From assembly GCA_017428525.1 (NCBI GenBank), contig JAFRQQ010000034.1:1-64000 (forward strand): DNA of 64,000 nt. The letters run 5' to 3'. Shown in pieces: positions 7,821 to 19,230 of the stretch. A program made the translations under genes and the position numbers. The notes beneath the pieces are model-generated. The model was not told the DNA's origin, made no database searches, and worked only from the letters and a program-made list of their open reading frames with translations. The DNA is from Clostridia bacterium (GTDB taxonomy: Bacteria; Bacillota; Clostridia; Oscillospirales; Acutalibacteraceae). Each line of letters begins with the position of its first letter. The first letter of the stretch is position 1.

Positions 7821-10094
7821 TTATAATGAGAGTGCCAGCAGATAGCCGGATTTGGTCGCCTCAAAGACCTTGCCGCCCTTGAAGCTGTCGCCGATATTAT
7901 AGACCTCTTTGTCGCCGCAGGCCTTGCGGAAGGCGTAGAACAGCGCCTCATCCGCGCGCCCGCCGCCCGCGAGCACCACGGTGTCGCAGGGGATGACTTC
8001 CTCTCTGCAGTCCTCGCCGATGGTTTTCGCCAGCGGATTGAGCACGTTCTCCGGCAGAATCGGCGACCAGGTCAGATAGGGATCGGGCACGTTCTTATGA
8101 TGATTGCGCGAGACCTTCACGCCGTCCTTCTCGAAGGAAAGCAGCTTCGTGCAGTTGAGGAGTTTGACGTTCGAGTCATACATGCTCTTGAGCAGATGGC
8201 CGCGGTTTGCCGTGCAGGTGTGGTTCATGAAGTAGGGCGTCATTTCGATCACGGTCACGTCCTTGCCGCATTCCTTATTGAGGAAATAGGCGGTCTCGCA
8301 GCCGACTACGCCGCCGCCGATGACGACCACGGATTTCGCGTTTTCGATCAGCGCGGGCCGGTCCAGCACCGCGACGGCCTGCACGGTGTTCGCCGTTTCA
8401 TAGCCGGGCAGCTTGAATTCGATGTCCTTCGTGCCGGCGGCGACGACGATCTTGTCATAGCCTGCCGCCTGAATCGCTTCGGGCGTCGCCTCGGTGGAGA
8501 GATGCAGCTTGAACGCATACGCCTGCTCCGCGCGCGCGACCGTGCGCTTGAGATAGCCCAGGTAGTTGCCGACGTCAAACTTGAAGCCCGGCACGCTGCC
8601 GCTGTTGAGACGCCCGCCGATGCGGTCGGCTTTTTCATACAGATCGACCGTGTGGCCGCGGCGCGCGGCAGTGACCGCACACATGATGCCGGCAGGGCCC
8701 GCGCCGATGACGGCGATCTTGCAGGGCTTTTCAGCCTGCGGCGGCGTTTCGGGATAGAGCTCCTCAAAGGCCGTGCGCGGGTTGACGGCGCATTGCGGGT
8801 GGCCGCCCTCGACGAATTCGTTCAGGCAGGCCTCCTGGCAGCCGATGCACGGGCGGATCTGATCCACCTTGCCGGTGCGCGCTTTGTTCGGCCACTGCGG
8901 GTCGGCCAGCAGGGGACGGCCGAGCATGACCATGTCGCACTTGCCGTCGCGCAGCGCCTGCTCCGCGAGATCCGGATAGCCGAGCTTGCCCACCGCCACC
9001 ACGGGCACGGGCTGACCGGCGTTGGAAACGATCTTGTTCTCTTTGAAATAATCCACGGTCAGCTGCGCGATGTCGAGATAGCAGCCGGGCGGCATGGAGC
9101 CGGGCGGATGCGGGAGCCACCAGTTGTCATAGCAGCCCAGGTCGACGTCGAACATATCCACGCCCGCCGCCACAAGGTTCTTCATGTATTCGAGCGTCAT
9201 GGCGAGCGTGCGGCCGTTCTTGAATTTCTTGAGCGCCGGCGTGTCCATCCGGTCGCCGTAGGTTTCGTTGAGCGCGAGGGAGAGGTCGATGCGGTACATG
9301 ATCGGGAAGCGGTCGTCCGTGCGCTCACGGATTTTTTTGATCATATCGATGCCGAAGGCCTGCCAGTCGGCATAGCGGCCGAGCTTGCGGCGGTTGAAGG
9401 CGGGATTCGTCATCTGCTCGATCAGATAGCCCTCGTGGCCGTGCAGATAAACGCCGTCCAGATTCATCGCCTTCGCGTCGGCGGCGGCCTGCCCGACGTT
9501 GTTGATCATCTTCTTGAGCTTGTGATCCGACAGGCGCATGCAGGGCACCTCGGGCATATACCAGTTTTTATTCCACGAGGCGGAAACGGGGAGCTTGAAT
9601 TGCGTGGTCAGGCATTGCGGGTTGCCCACGCGGCCGAGGCCCGCGGTGATCTGAATGAAGATCTTGGAGCCGTAGGCGTGGCAGTTCGCGGCCAGATCGC
9701 GCCAGCCGGCGAACACGGTGCGGCTGCGGTCGATGCGCGGGAAATAGCTCAGCTCGCCCAGCTCCGTCAGCGAGTTGTCGATGCCGTGCGTGACGGGGAT
9801 CAGGCCGGTCGTGATCAGACCGACGCCGCCTTTGGCGCGCTCGGTGAAGTAGGCCAGCATTTTTTCGTTCGGACGGCCGGTTTCGTCGCACATGGAGATG
9901 TTGCCCATGGGCGCCATCACCAGACGGTTCTTGACGGTCATACGGTTGATCGTGATCGGGGAAAACATCGTGTCATAGGGATACAGCGCCGACGTCATTT
10001 GGCCGCGCTCCCGTTTGGATGCATCCAAAAACCAATCGCCGTAGGAATCCACCAGCGTCTGGACCAGCTTGTCTTTGGACGGTGTGCTGCTCAA
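7821..10094 (-). CDS. Old-yellow-enzyme family Fe-S flavoprotein (2-enoate / 2,4-dienoyl reductase-like)
   Basis: About 757 residues in three parts. An FMN TIM barrel starts near residue 45 (FSPITINRMTVKNRLVMAPMG) and contains HGHEGYLIEQ in place of the usual H-x-x-HGYL. A [4Fe-4S] motif follows (CIGCQEACLNEF then HPQC, near 420-445). The C-terminal FAD/NAD(P)H module carries GAGPAG and GGGVVGCE. This is the architecture of 2,4-dienoyl-CoA reductase, 2-enoate reductase and the bile-acid BaiCD/BaiH enzymes, which reduce activated C=C bonds. The N-terminus has about 40 extra residues. The start is taken as TTG at 10094, six bases after AGGAGGG; the in-frame ATG at 10115 lies upstream of that ribosome site. 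It is the first gene of the aconitase X operon. Confidence 0.88.
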   Translation of the reverse strand: MSSTPSKDKLVQTLVDSYGDWFLDASKRERGQMTSALYPYDTMFSPITINRMTVKNRLVMAPMGNISMCDETGRPNEKMLAYFTERAKGGVGLITTGLIPVTHGIDNSLTELGELSYFPRIDRSRTVFAGWRDLAANCHAYGSKIFIQITAGLGRVGNPQCLTTQFKLPVSASWNKNWYMPEVPCMRLSDHKLKKMINNVGQAAADAKAMNLDGVYLHGHEGYLIEQMTNPAFNRRKLGRYADWQAFGIDMIKKIRERTDDRFPIMYRIDLSLALNETYGDRMDTPALKKFKNGRTLAMTLEYMKNLVAAGVDMFDVDLGCYDNWWLPHPPGSMPPGCYLDIAQLTVDYFKENKIVSNAGQPVPVVAVGKLGYPDLAEQALRDGKCDMVMLGRPLLADPQWPNKARTGKVDQIRPCIGCQEACLNEFVEGGHPQCAVNPRTAFEELYPETPPQAEKPCKIAVIGAGPAGIMCAVTAARRGHTVDLYEKADRIGGRLNSGSVPGFKFDVGNYLGYLKRTVARAEQAYAFKLHLSTEATPEAIQAAGYDKIVVAAGTKDIEFKLPGYETANTVQAVAVLDRPALIENAKSVVVIGGGVVGCETAYFLNKECGKDVTVIEMTPYFMNHTCTANRGHLLKSMYDSNVKLLNCTKLLSFEKDGVKVSRNHHKNVPDPYLTWSPILPENVLNPLAKTIGEDCREEVIPCDTVVLAGGGRADEALFYAFRKACGDKEVYNIGDSFKGGKVFEATKSGYLLALSL

Positions 10095-10124
10095 TACAAT
10101 CCCTCCTAAATTCATATTCGTTTT

Positions 10125-10153
10125 ATTTTAGCATTTTTATTATCTAAATTCAA
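10125..10153 (-). promoter_or_regulatory. Promoter of the enoate reductase-aconitase X operon
   Basis: Minus-strand TTGAAT, 17-base spacer, TAAAAT, in an AT-rich patch directly upstream of the AGGAGGG ribosome site. Confidence 0.65.
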
Positions 10154-10245
10154 TAATAAATTCTGATTTTATACAAATAATTTTAGCTTTTTTGCACGGA
10201 GATGCCGTGCGGGCGTGTGCGGCGGAATTTTTCTTGCAAAACCGC

Positions 10246-10274
10246 TTGCAATGCGGCGCGTTTTATGATAAAAT
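10246..10274 (+). promoter_or_regulatory. Promoter of the T-box-pheST operon
   Basis: TTGCAA, 17-base spacer, TAAAAT, about 20 bases before the start of the T-box stem I. A second TTGCAA lies 12 bases further upstream. Confidence 0.7.
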
Positions 10275-10289
10275 ATTTCTCAATATCGA

Positions 10290-10545
10290 AACGCTGTGAA
10301 CGGATTGCAGTACGTTTTCCCGCCCCTGTCCCCAGAGAGCGCCGCCTTGGCTGCGAGCGGCGCGGCAGACGAAAACGGAAATTCCTCCGGGAGCGGCGCG
10401 CCGGAACGCCGCGGCCGCGGTCAGTAGGGCGCGACGGCCAGCCGCCGTTAACGGCAACGAAGCGCCCGGCCTTTGCCGGGAAGCAGGGTGGTACCGCGGA
10501 ACTGATTCGTCCCTGGCCGTCATTAGACGGCCGGGGGCGTTATTG
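10290..10545 (+). ncRNA. T-box leader (tRNA-Phe sensing) with intrinsic terminator
   Basis: The region between the promoter and pheS shows T-box hallmarks. Stem I starts with GTGAACGGATTGC followed by the AGTA bulge. The conserved T-box AGGGTGGTACCGCG lies at 10485-10498. A strong terminator follows at about 10509-10541 (GTCCCTGGCCGTC paired with GACGGCCGGGGGC). Uncharged tRNA should bind the specifier and the T-box bulge and stabilise the antiterminator. A TTC at 10382-10384, on the 3' side of stem I, is the candidate phenylalanine specifier and fits the downstream genes. The T-box identity is certain; the specifier assignment is tentative. Confidence 0.95.
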
Positions 10546-10571
10546 CTTGACAACAGAAAGGAATGGTTCGT

Positions 10572-11651
10572 ATGTTTCAATCACCGGCCGAGCTGAAAAA
10601 GCTCTTTGAAGAACGCGCTGCCGCCGCGGGCAAAGCGGCGGAAATGGAGCAGCTGCGCATTGAATTCCTCGGCAAAAAAGGATATGTTGCCGGGCTGATG
10701 CAGGAGCTGCGCAACGTGCCCAACGAGCGCAAGAAGGAAGCGGGCCAGCGCATCAATGAGGCCAAGCAGTTCATCGAGCGCGCGCTTGCCGCGCGTGTGG
10801 AGGAGCTGAAAAAGCTCGAGGAGCAGATGCTCATCGACGCGACGGAAAGCTATGATGAGTCCATGCCCACCGACGACGACCTCGGCTCCTATCATCCGAT
10901 CACGCTTGTGCGCCGCGAGATGGAAAACATCTTCCTGAGCATGGGCTTTGCCGTGGAGGATTACTCCGAGATCACCGACGACTACAACTGCTTTGAGGCG
11001 CTGAATATCCCGAAGCATCATCCCGCGCGCGATATGCAGGATACCTATTATCTTTCCTCCGGCCAGCTGCTGAAAACGCATACCTCGGCCGCGCAGAATA
11101 CGATCCTGCGCAAATATAAGGAGAATCTGGTCAACGGGCAGCCGATCCGCGCGATTTTCCCCGGCCGCTGCTTCCGCAACGAGAAGATCGACGCCTGCCA
11201 TGAGAACACCTTCTTCCAGATGGAGGGCATCATGGTGGATCGCGATATCTCCATCTCCAACCTGATTTATTTCATGAAAACCATGCTGTCCGAGGTGTTC
11301 CAGCGGGATATCACCGTGCGCCTGCGCCCGGGCTTCTTCCCGTTCGTCGAGCCCGGCTTTGAGCTGGATATCCAGTGCCTGATCTGCGGCGGCAAGGGCT
11401 GCCCCTCCTGCAAGGATTCCGGCTGGCTGGAGCTGTGCCCCTGCGGCATGATCCATCCCAACGTGCTCACGGCCGCGGGCATCGATCCAGAGGAATACAC
11501 CGGCTTCGCGTTCGGCCTGGGCCTGACCCGTCTGGCTATGATGCGCTACGGCGTGAAGGATATCCGCGTGTTCAACGGCGGCAACCTGAAGGCGCTTTCG
11601 CAGTTTACGGAAAAATCCTTCACCCGCCCGGATGAGAGCAAGGAGGCGTAA
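10572..11651 (+). CDS. pheS: Phenylalanine--tRNA ligase alpha subunit
   Basis: 359 residues. An N-terminal coiled-coil tRNA-binding arm (about residues 5-85, rich in E, K and A) precedes a class II aminoacyl-tRNA synthetase core. Motif 2 is GRCFRNEKIDACHENTFFQMEG and motif 3 is GFAFGLGLTRLAMMRYG near the C-terminus. It forms an alpha2-beta2 enzyme with PheT. An ATG also occurs at 10563, but it is two bases from the AAAGGA site; the ATG at 10572 has normal spacing. Expression is controlled by the T-box leader. A Cys-rich insert (CLICGGKGCPSCKDSGWLE), probably binding zinc, is found in a subset of bacterial PheS. Confidence 0.97.
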   Translation: MFQSPAELKKLFEERAAAAGKAAEMEQLRIEFLGKKGYVAGLMQELRNVPNERKKEAGQRINEAKQFIERALAARVEELKKLEEQMLIDATESYDESMPTDDDLGSYHPITLVRREMENIFLSMGFAVEDYSEITDDYNCFEALNIPKHHPARDMQDTYYLSSGQLLKTHTSAAQNTILRKYKENLVNGQPIRAIFPGRCFRNEKIDACHENTFFQMEGIMVDRDISISNLIYFMKTMLSEVFQRDITVRLRPGFFPFVEPGFELDIQCLICGGKGCPSCKDSGWLELCPCGMIHPNVLTAAGIDPEEYTGFAFGLGLTRLAMMRYGVKDIRVFNGGNLKALSQFTEKSFTRPDESKEA

Positions 11652-11655
11652 CGGT

Positions 11656-14019
11656 ATGTTTGTATCTATCAACTGGATCAAGGATTATGTGGACCTCTCG
11701 GGTCTGGACGTCAAAAAGCTGATCAACAGCTTCACGCTGGCCACCGCCGAGGTGGAGGAAATCTACGAAAAGGGCGCCGACGTGCAGAACGTCGTGGTCG
11801 GCGAGATCCTCTCCGTCGAGGCGCACCCCAACTCTCAGAAACTGCATCTGCTGAAGGTCGACGCCGGCAGCAAGGTCTGCGACATCGTCTGCGGCGCGCC
11901 GAATGTCCGCGTCGGCATGAAGGTGGCGCTCGCGCTCGCGGGCGGCCGCGTGCCGGCAGGGGAGATCAAGCTGGCGACCGTCGCCGGCTTCCCGAGCGAG
12001 GGCATGTGCTGCTCTGAAAAAGAGCTGGGCATCAGCGACGATCATTCCGGCCTGATGGAGCTGGAAACCGACGCGCCCAACGGCACGGATCTCAAAGCGA
12101 TTTTCCCGATCGACGATATCGTGTTCGAGGTCGACAACAAGTCTCTGACGAACCGTCCCGACCTCTGGGGCCATTACGGCATCGCCCGCGAATTCGCCGC
12201 GCTGACCGGCCGCGCGCTCAAGCCGCTGACCCTCGGCGACTTAAGCTATGACGGCGACGAACAGGTGGCCGTGTCGATCGGCCGGCCGGATCTGGTCTAT
12301 CGCTATTCCTGCGTCAAAATGGACAATATCACAAAGCACGTCAGCCCGCTCGATATGCGCATCCGGCTCTATTATTGCGGCATGCGCGGCATCAATCTGC
12401 TCGCGGACGTGACGAACTATATCATGCTCGAGATCGGGCAGCCGACCCATGCCTTCAACGCCGCGAAGATCGACTGCATCGGCGTGGATACCCCGCAGGC
12501 GCCGATGAAATTCACGACCCTGGACGGCGTGGAGCGTGAGATCGATACCGATACGCTGATGATCTGGAACGGCGATGAGCCGACCGCGATCGCCGGCATC
12601 ATGGGCGGTCTGGATTCCGAAATCGTCGAGGATACCGGCGCCGTGGTGCTCGAGAGCGCCAACTTCGACGGCATCAGCGTGCGCAAATCCTCCTCCCGCC
12701 TCGGCCATCGCACGGATGCGAGCGCCCGCTACGAAAAAATGCTCGACCCCACGCTGACCATGGAGGCCGTCGGCCGCTTCGTGCAGCTCGTCAAGGAGAT
12801 CGATCCCGACGCGCGCGTCGCCTCAAAGGTGACGGACGTTGTCTGCAAGGAATATCCGCCCGTGTCCCTCAGCTTTGACAAGGCCTATGTCGACCGCTAC
12901 ACCGGCATCGAGATCAGCGACGAGCGCATCTGCAAGACGCTGACCGCGCTCGGCTTCGGCGTGACCTATGCCGACGGCAATTTCACGGTCTCCGTGCCCT
13001 CCTGGCGCGCGACCAAGGATGTGACGATCAAGGCCGATATCATCGAGGAAATCACCCGCATCTACGGCTACGACAACTTCAAAATCACCACCACCCGCAG
13101 CCCGCTCAAGCCCGTGCCGAATGATTACGCCCGGCTTGAGGACGCGGAGGTGCAGGATCTGCTGGTCAAAAAGTTCGCCCTGCACGAGGTGCATTCCTAC
13201 GTCTGGTGCGACGGGCGCAAATTCAAAAAGCTCGGCATTCCCGTGGAGCCGAATGTGACCGTGCTCAACATTGAGAATTCCGAAAACGGCGTGCTGCGCA
13301 ACGCGATGCTGCCTACGCTGCTGACCATCGCGGCGGAGAATAAAGATTTCGCCGACCGCTACGGCCTGTTTGAAATCGGCCGCGTGGTGGAAGGCACGAA
13401 GCCGACGGGCGAAGCGAACGAGCGCAAGCATCTGGGCATCGTGCTCTATGACAAGAGCGGCGACGAGAAGGCGCTCTATCTGCGCGCGGTCGCTTTGATC
13501 AACGCCCTGATCGGTGAGATCAAGCAGAAGCCCGCAGCCTACGCCAAGATCACGCCCGCCCACATCTGGCAGCATCCGAAGAATACCGCGGATATTTCCG
13601 TGGACGGCACGGCGATCGGCACGCTCTGCGCGCTGCATCCCGCCAACGCCGCGAAGCTCGATAAAATCGGCCGCGCGGTCGGCATCGAGCTGGATATGGA
13701 CAAGTTCCACGCCGTCAACGCCGCCGCCATCGCCTTCCGCGAGCCGAGCACGCAGCAGTCCACCTATTACGACCTTTCGCTTGTGCTGGCCGAGCAGACG
13801 AAATTCTCCGATCTGGCCGCCTGCTGGAACAGCCTGGGTCTTGCCGAGCTGGAAAGCGTGCGTGTGATCGACACCTATGAGAAGCTCGGAGTCAGAAGCA
13901 TCACAGTGCGTCTGCTCTTCACGGCGATGGACCGCACGCTCGAGATGGAGGAGGTCCAGGGCTGGATCGATCAAATCGTCGAAAATCTGGCAAAAATCAA
14001 CGTGGTTCTGCGCGCCTGA
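11656..14019 (+). CDS. pheT: Phenylalanine--tRNA ligase beta subunit
   Basis: 787 residues with the full bacterial domain order: an N-terminal OB-fold tRNA-binding domain (about 40-150, ending near SEGMCCSEKELGI), the B3/B4 editing domain, B5 (about 400-475), the catalytic-like core (about 480-680) and a C-terminal anticodon-binding FDX-ACB domain (QSTYYDLSLVLAEQTKFSDL to the end). The start at 11656 follows AAGGAGG with good spacing, and the gene lies 4 bases after pheS. It edits mischarged Tyr-tRNA-Phe and anchors the tRNA. No defects seen. Confidence 0.97.
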   Translation: MFVSINWIKDYVDLSGLDVKKLINSFTLATAEVEEIYEKGADVQNVVVGEILSVEAHPNSQKLHLLKVDAGSKVCDIVCGAPNVRVGMKVALALAGGRVPAGEIKLATVAGFPSEGMCCSEKELGISDDHSGLMELETDAPNGTDLKAIFPIDDIVFEVDNKSLTNRPDLWGHYGIAREFAALTGRALKPLTLGDLSYDGDEQVAVSIGRPDLVYRYSCVKMDNITKHVSPLDMRIRLYYCGMRGINLLADVTNYIMLEIGQPTHAFNAAKIDCIGVDTPQAPMKFTTLDGVEREIDTDTLMIWNGDEPTAIAGIMGGLDSEIVEDTGAVVLESANFDGISVRKSSSRLGHRTDASARYEKMLDPTLTMEAVGRFVQLVKEIDPDARVASKVTDVVCKEYPPVSLSFDKAYVDRYTGIEISDERICKTLTALGFGVTYADGNFTVSVPSWRATKDVTIKADIIEEITRIYGYDNFKITTTRSPLKPVPNDYARLEDAEVQDLLVKKFALHEVHSYVWCDGRKFKKLGIPVEPNVTVLNIENSENGVLRNAMLPTLLTIAAENKDFADRYGLFEIGRVVEGTKPTGEANERKHLGIVLYDKSGDEKALYLRAVALINALIGEIKQKPAAYAKITPAHIWQHPKNTADISVDGTAIGTLCALHPANAAKLDKIGRAVGIELDMDKFHAVNAAAIAFREPSTQQSTYYDLSLVLAEQTKFSDLAACWNSLGLAELESVRVIDTYEKLGVRSITVRLLFTAMDRTLEMEEVQGWIDQIVENLAKINVVLRA

Positions 14020-14061
14020 TTGCCCGGGCGCAGGGAAGAATCGGGAATCTGAAAAAAAGCA

Positions 14062-14090
14062 TTGCTTTCTTGTGAGATTTGATATATAAT
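14062..14090 (+). promoter_or_regulatory. Promoter of ireB
   Basis: TTGCTT, 17-base spacer, TATAAT, 40 bases upstream of the ireB start. Confidence 0.7.
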
Positions 14091-14130
14091 AAGGGAGTAA
14101 GCAGATGCGAACGGAGACGGAGGTGTTCTC

Positions 14131-14379
14131 ATGACGGATAAAACGATCAAATTTTCCATCAAGGACGAAAACGAAGCCGAGATGAAAAAGAACCTGCTGG
14201 CGGTGTATGAGGCGCTGAATGAGAAGGGCTACAATTCCATCAGCCAGATCGTCGGCTATATTCTGTCGGAGGATCCGACCTATATCACGACGCATAACAA
14301 TGCACGCAGTCTTGTCCGGAGGCTCGACCGGGATGAGCTTCTTCAGGCGATGGTCAAGTGCTATCTCGGAATCGAATGA
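14131..14379 (+). CDS. ireB: IreB-family regulatory phosphoprotein (UPF0297)
   Basis: 82 residues with the family signature: an N-terminal [10 protein letters not shown] and a C-terminal [19 protein letters not shown] and [15 protein letters not shown]. In enterococci IreB is the substrate of the PASTA kinase IreK and controls cell-envelope stress responses. N-terminal threonines, the phosphorylation site in that system, are present (T2, T5). In many Firmicutes ireB is followed by ruvX and a DUF1292 gene; here it is followed instead by an unrelated small gene. Confidence 0.92.
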   Translation: MTDKTIKFSIKDENEAEMKKNLLAVYEALNEKGYNSISQIVGYILSEDPTYITTHNNARSLVRRLDRDELLQAMVKCYLGIE

Positions 14380-14395
14380 AGGAGGGAGACCGCCC

Positions 14396-14686
14396 ATGGC
14401 GCAGCAGAATGAATTCCTGATGTATAAAGAGCGTCCGCTCGTGCGCAGCGGCAAAACGATCTATTACGGCTATATGAGCGAAAAATGCGTGATCGTTATC
14501 CAGATCGCGAGCACCAAAGAGGTCAATGGCATGGAAGTGGCCGACCGCGTGAAGGTGCAGCTGATCAGCACCGATCCGACCCTGCGCATGAAGGACCGCA
14601 TTCTCAACACCGCAGAGCGCCGCGGCCTTTACAGCGCGATGGATCTCGGCGCGATCTGGCTCGAGCGCGAGCTGAAGAATTCCTGA
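14396..14686 (+). CDS. Conserved small protein of unknown function downstream of ireB
   Basis: 96 residues, starting at an ATG after GGAGGGAGA, 16 bases past ireB and probably cotranscribed with it. I do not recognise a family. It is a mixed alpha/beta soluble protein: strand-rich in the first half (KTIYYGYMSEKCVIVIQIAST, VADRVKVQLIST) and helical at the end (GLYSAMDLGAIWLERELKN). There is no signal peptide, membrane segment or metal motif. It is not the acidic DUF1292 protein often found at this position. Coding is supported by the ribosome site and by the terminator that follows. Confidence 0.75.
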   Translation: MAQQNEFLMYKERPLVRSGKTIYYGYMSEKCVIVIQIASTKEVNGMEVADRVKVQLISTDPTLRMKDRILNTAERRGLYSAMDLGAIWLERELKNS

Positions 14687-14705
14687 ACTGCATATCGCAA
14701 AGACC

Positions 14706-14735
14706 AAAGGGGGCTGCATTGCAGCTCCCTTTTGC
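14706..14735 (+). terminator. Intrinsic terminator after the ireB operon
   Basis: AAAGGGGGCTGC and GCAGCTCCCTTT form a stem around a 2-4 base loop, followed by a T-rich stretch. Confidence 0.8.
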
Positions 14736-14788
14736 TGTTCCGTTCACACATCGTTTTCAAATTTCTCATTTTTTTGCGAAAAAAGCGG

Positions 14789-14817
14789 TTGACGGTTCTG
14801 CTATAATATTATATAAT
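14789..14817 (+). promoter_or_regulatory. Promoter of the lon operon
   Basis: TTGACG, 17-base spacer, TATAAT. A second TATAAT ten bases upstream has only a 7-base gap to the -35 box and is probably not the active element. I found no CIRCE or CtsR-type operator between here and lon. Confidence 0.7.
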
Positions 14818-14889
14818 GGCATTCTACAATGGAGTAATGTGGAGTGTTATAACGTGATCCCGGGCTTTGCCCGGGCCGAAGGAGATTAT

Positions 14890-17295
<2,406 letters not shown>

Positions 17296-17305
17296 GAGGA
17301 AGCAT

Positions 17306-17887
17306 ATGAGATTCGATCAAATAGAGTATCTGGCGTCCTACGGCACGGCGCGGCAGCTGCCGGCCTCGACGCAGAAGGAAATCGTGTTTTCCGGGCGCTC
17401 CAACGTCGGGAAGTCCTCGCTGATCAATAAGCTGTTCAACCGCAAGAATCTTGCCCGCGTCAGTTCCGTGCCGGGCAAGACGGTGACGGTGAATTTCTTT
17501 CGCGGCGACGGCGCGCTGTTCGTGGATCTGCCCGGCTACGGCTATGCGAAACGCGAAAAGAGCGAGCGGCAGCGCTGGGCGGAGCTCATGGAGGGCTTCT
17601 TCCAGTCGGAGCGCAGGATCGCGCTTGTGGTGCAGCTGATCGATATGCGGCATCCGCCCTCCGCGGATGATGAAACGATGCTGCAGTTTCTGCAGGCGCG
17701 CGGCATCCCGTTCGTGATCGTGCTGACGAAATGCGACAAGCTCAATCAATCGGAAACGGCGGCCCGCCGCGCAGCGCTGCGGCAGGAGCTTGCCGCCTAT
17801 GGGGACGCGCCGGTCATCGAGTTTTCCGCGGTGAAGGGCACCGGGGCGGAAGCATTGAAAGCGGTCATTGCGGCCGCTGTGGAATAG
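17306..17887 (+). CDS. engB: Ribosome biogenesis GTPase EngB/YsxC
   Basis: 193 residues of the TrmE-Era-EngA-EngB-Septin GTPase family, needed for late 50S assembly. All GTP-binding motifs are present: G1 GRSNVGKSS near residue 30, G3 DLPGYGYAK, G4 TKCDK and G5 FSAVKG. The lon-engB gene order is widely conserved in Firmicutes, which supports the call. The start follows AGAGGAAGC with short spacing. No defects. Confidence 0.96.
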   Translation: MRFDQIEYLASYGTARQLPASTQKEIVFSGRSNVGKSSLINKLFNRKNLARVSSVPGKTVTVNFFRGDGALFVDLPGYGYAKREKSERQRWAELMEGFFQSERRIALVVQLIDMRHPPSADDETMLQFLQARGIPFVIVLTKCDKLNQSETAARRAALRQELAAYGDAPVIEFSAVKGTGAEALKAVIAAAVE

Positions 17888-17899
17888 GAGGAAATAAAA

Positions 17900-19198
17900 A
17901 TGTATGTTTCGGACGGACTGACGGTGAATGCAAGCGGCCATCTGTGTGTGAGCGGCTGCGATACCGTCGCACTGGCAAAGGAATACGGCACGCCGCTTTA
18001 CATCTTCGATGAAGCGCTCATCCGCGCCAATCTGCGCGCGTTCCGCGCCGCGATCGAGGAGATCTACGGCGGCAACGGACTGGTCATTTACGCCAGCAAG
18101 GCCTTCAACTGCAAGGAGCTGTGCCGCATCACCATGCAGGAGGGCGCAGGGCTGGACGTCGTTTCCGGCGGCGAGCTGTATACGGCGCTTTCCGTCGGCT
18201 TCCCGGTCGATAAAATCGTGTTTCACGGCAATAATAAAACATATGACGAGCTGGTCATGGCCGTGGACAACAACGTCGGGCGCGTCATCGTCGACAATAT
18301 CACGGAGCTCGAAACGCTCGACGCCATCGCGCGCTCAAAGGGCAAGACCGTGGGCATCATGCTGCGCATCAAGCCCGGCATCGACGCGCACACCCATGAT
18401 TTCGTGCGCACGGGGCAGATCGATTCCAAATTCGGCTTCGCGCTGGAAACGGGCGAAGCGATGGCGGCGGTCAAGGAAGCGCTCGGCATGCCGAATCTGA
18501 AGCTGCGCGGTCTGCACTGCCACATCGGCTCGCAGATCTTCGCGCCCGATCCGTTCGTGCTCGCGGCGGAAGTGATGCTCGATTTCATGCATCTTGTGCA
18601 GATGGAAACCGGCACGGTGCTGCAGGAGCTCAACCTCGGCGGCGGCTTCAGCATCAAGTATCTGGAGAGCGATCCGCTGATGCCTTATAACGATTTCATG
18701 CGCACCGTGGCGCACGCGCTCAAGGAGAAGGCGCAGTCGCTCGGCTTCCCGATGCCGTTTGTGCTCATCGAGCCCGGCCGTTCGATCGTCGGCGCCGCGG
18801 GCGTGACGGTCTACACCGTCGGCAGCGTCAAGACGATTCCCGGCATCCGGACCTTCGTTTCCGTGGACGGCGGCATGGGCGACAATCCCCGCTATGCGCT
18901 CTATCAGTCGGCTTACGAGCTGGTCTGCGCAAACAAGGCCGATCAGCCGCGCTCAACGCGCATCACTCTGGCCGGCAAATGCTGCGAGAGCGGCGACCTG
19001 ATTCAGGAGAACGCGCCGCTGCAGCCGGTTGTGCCCGGCGATTATGTGGCCGTGCTTTCCACCGGCGCCTATACCTACTCCATGGCCTCCAACTACAACC
19101 GCATTCCCCGCCTGCCCGTGATTCTGGCAAACGAGGGGAAGGCCCGCATGATCATCAAGCGGGAAACCTATGAACAGCTGATCGAAAACGATCTTTGA
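17900..19198 (+). CDS. lysA: Diaminopimelate decarboxylase
   Basis: 432 residues of the fold-III PLP decarboxylase family. It catalyses the last step of lysine synthesis, meso-diaminopimelate to L-lysine plus CO2. The PLP lysine is in YASKAFN near residue 65. Other visible motifs are HIGSQI, a glycine-rich phosphate loop in LNLGGGFSI, EPGRSIVG, and the active-site cysteine in GKCCESGD. The start follows AGGAGGAAATAAAA. It lies 12 bases after engB and the M16 peptidase genes follow, so the whole block is probably one transcription unit. Confidence 0.96.
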   Translation: MYVSDGLTVNASGHLCVSGCDTVALAKEYGTPLYIFDEALIRANLRAFRAAIEEIYGGNGLVIYASKAFNCKELCRITMQEGAGLDVVSGGELYTALSVGFPVDKIVFHGNNKTYDELVMAVDNNVGRVIVDNITELETLDAIARSKGKTVGIMLRIKPGIDAHTHDFVRTGQIDSKFGFALETGEAMAAVKEALGMPNLKLRGLHCHIGSQIFAPDPFVLAAEVMLDFMHLVQMETGTVLQELNLGGGFSIKYLESDPLMPYNDFMRTVAHALKEKAQSLGFPMPFVLIEPGRSIVGAAGVTVYTVGSVKTIPGIRTFVSVDGGMGDNPRYALYQSAYELVCANKADQPRSTRITLAGKCCESGDLIQENAPLQPVVPGDYVAVLSTGAYTYSMASNYNRIPRLPVILANEGKARMIIKRETYEQLIENDL

Positions 19199-19230
19199 TG
19201 ATTTTTAATTCTTGCAAAGGAAGTGAGCCC

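Noticed and set aside
14802..14807. First TATAAT upstream of lon as the -10 box.
   Set aside because: It leaves only 7 bases to TTGACG; the second TATAAT gives the ideal 17.
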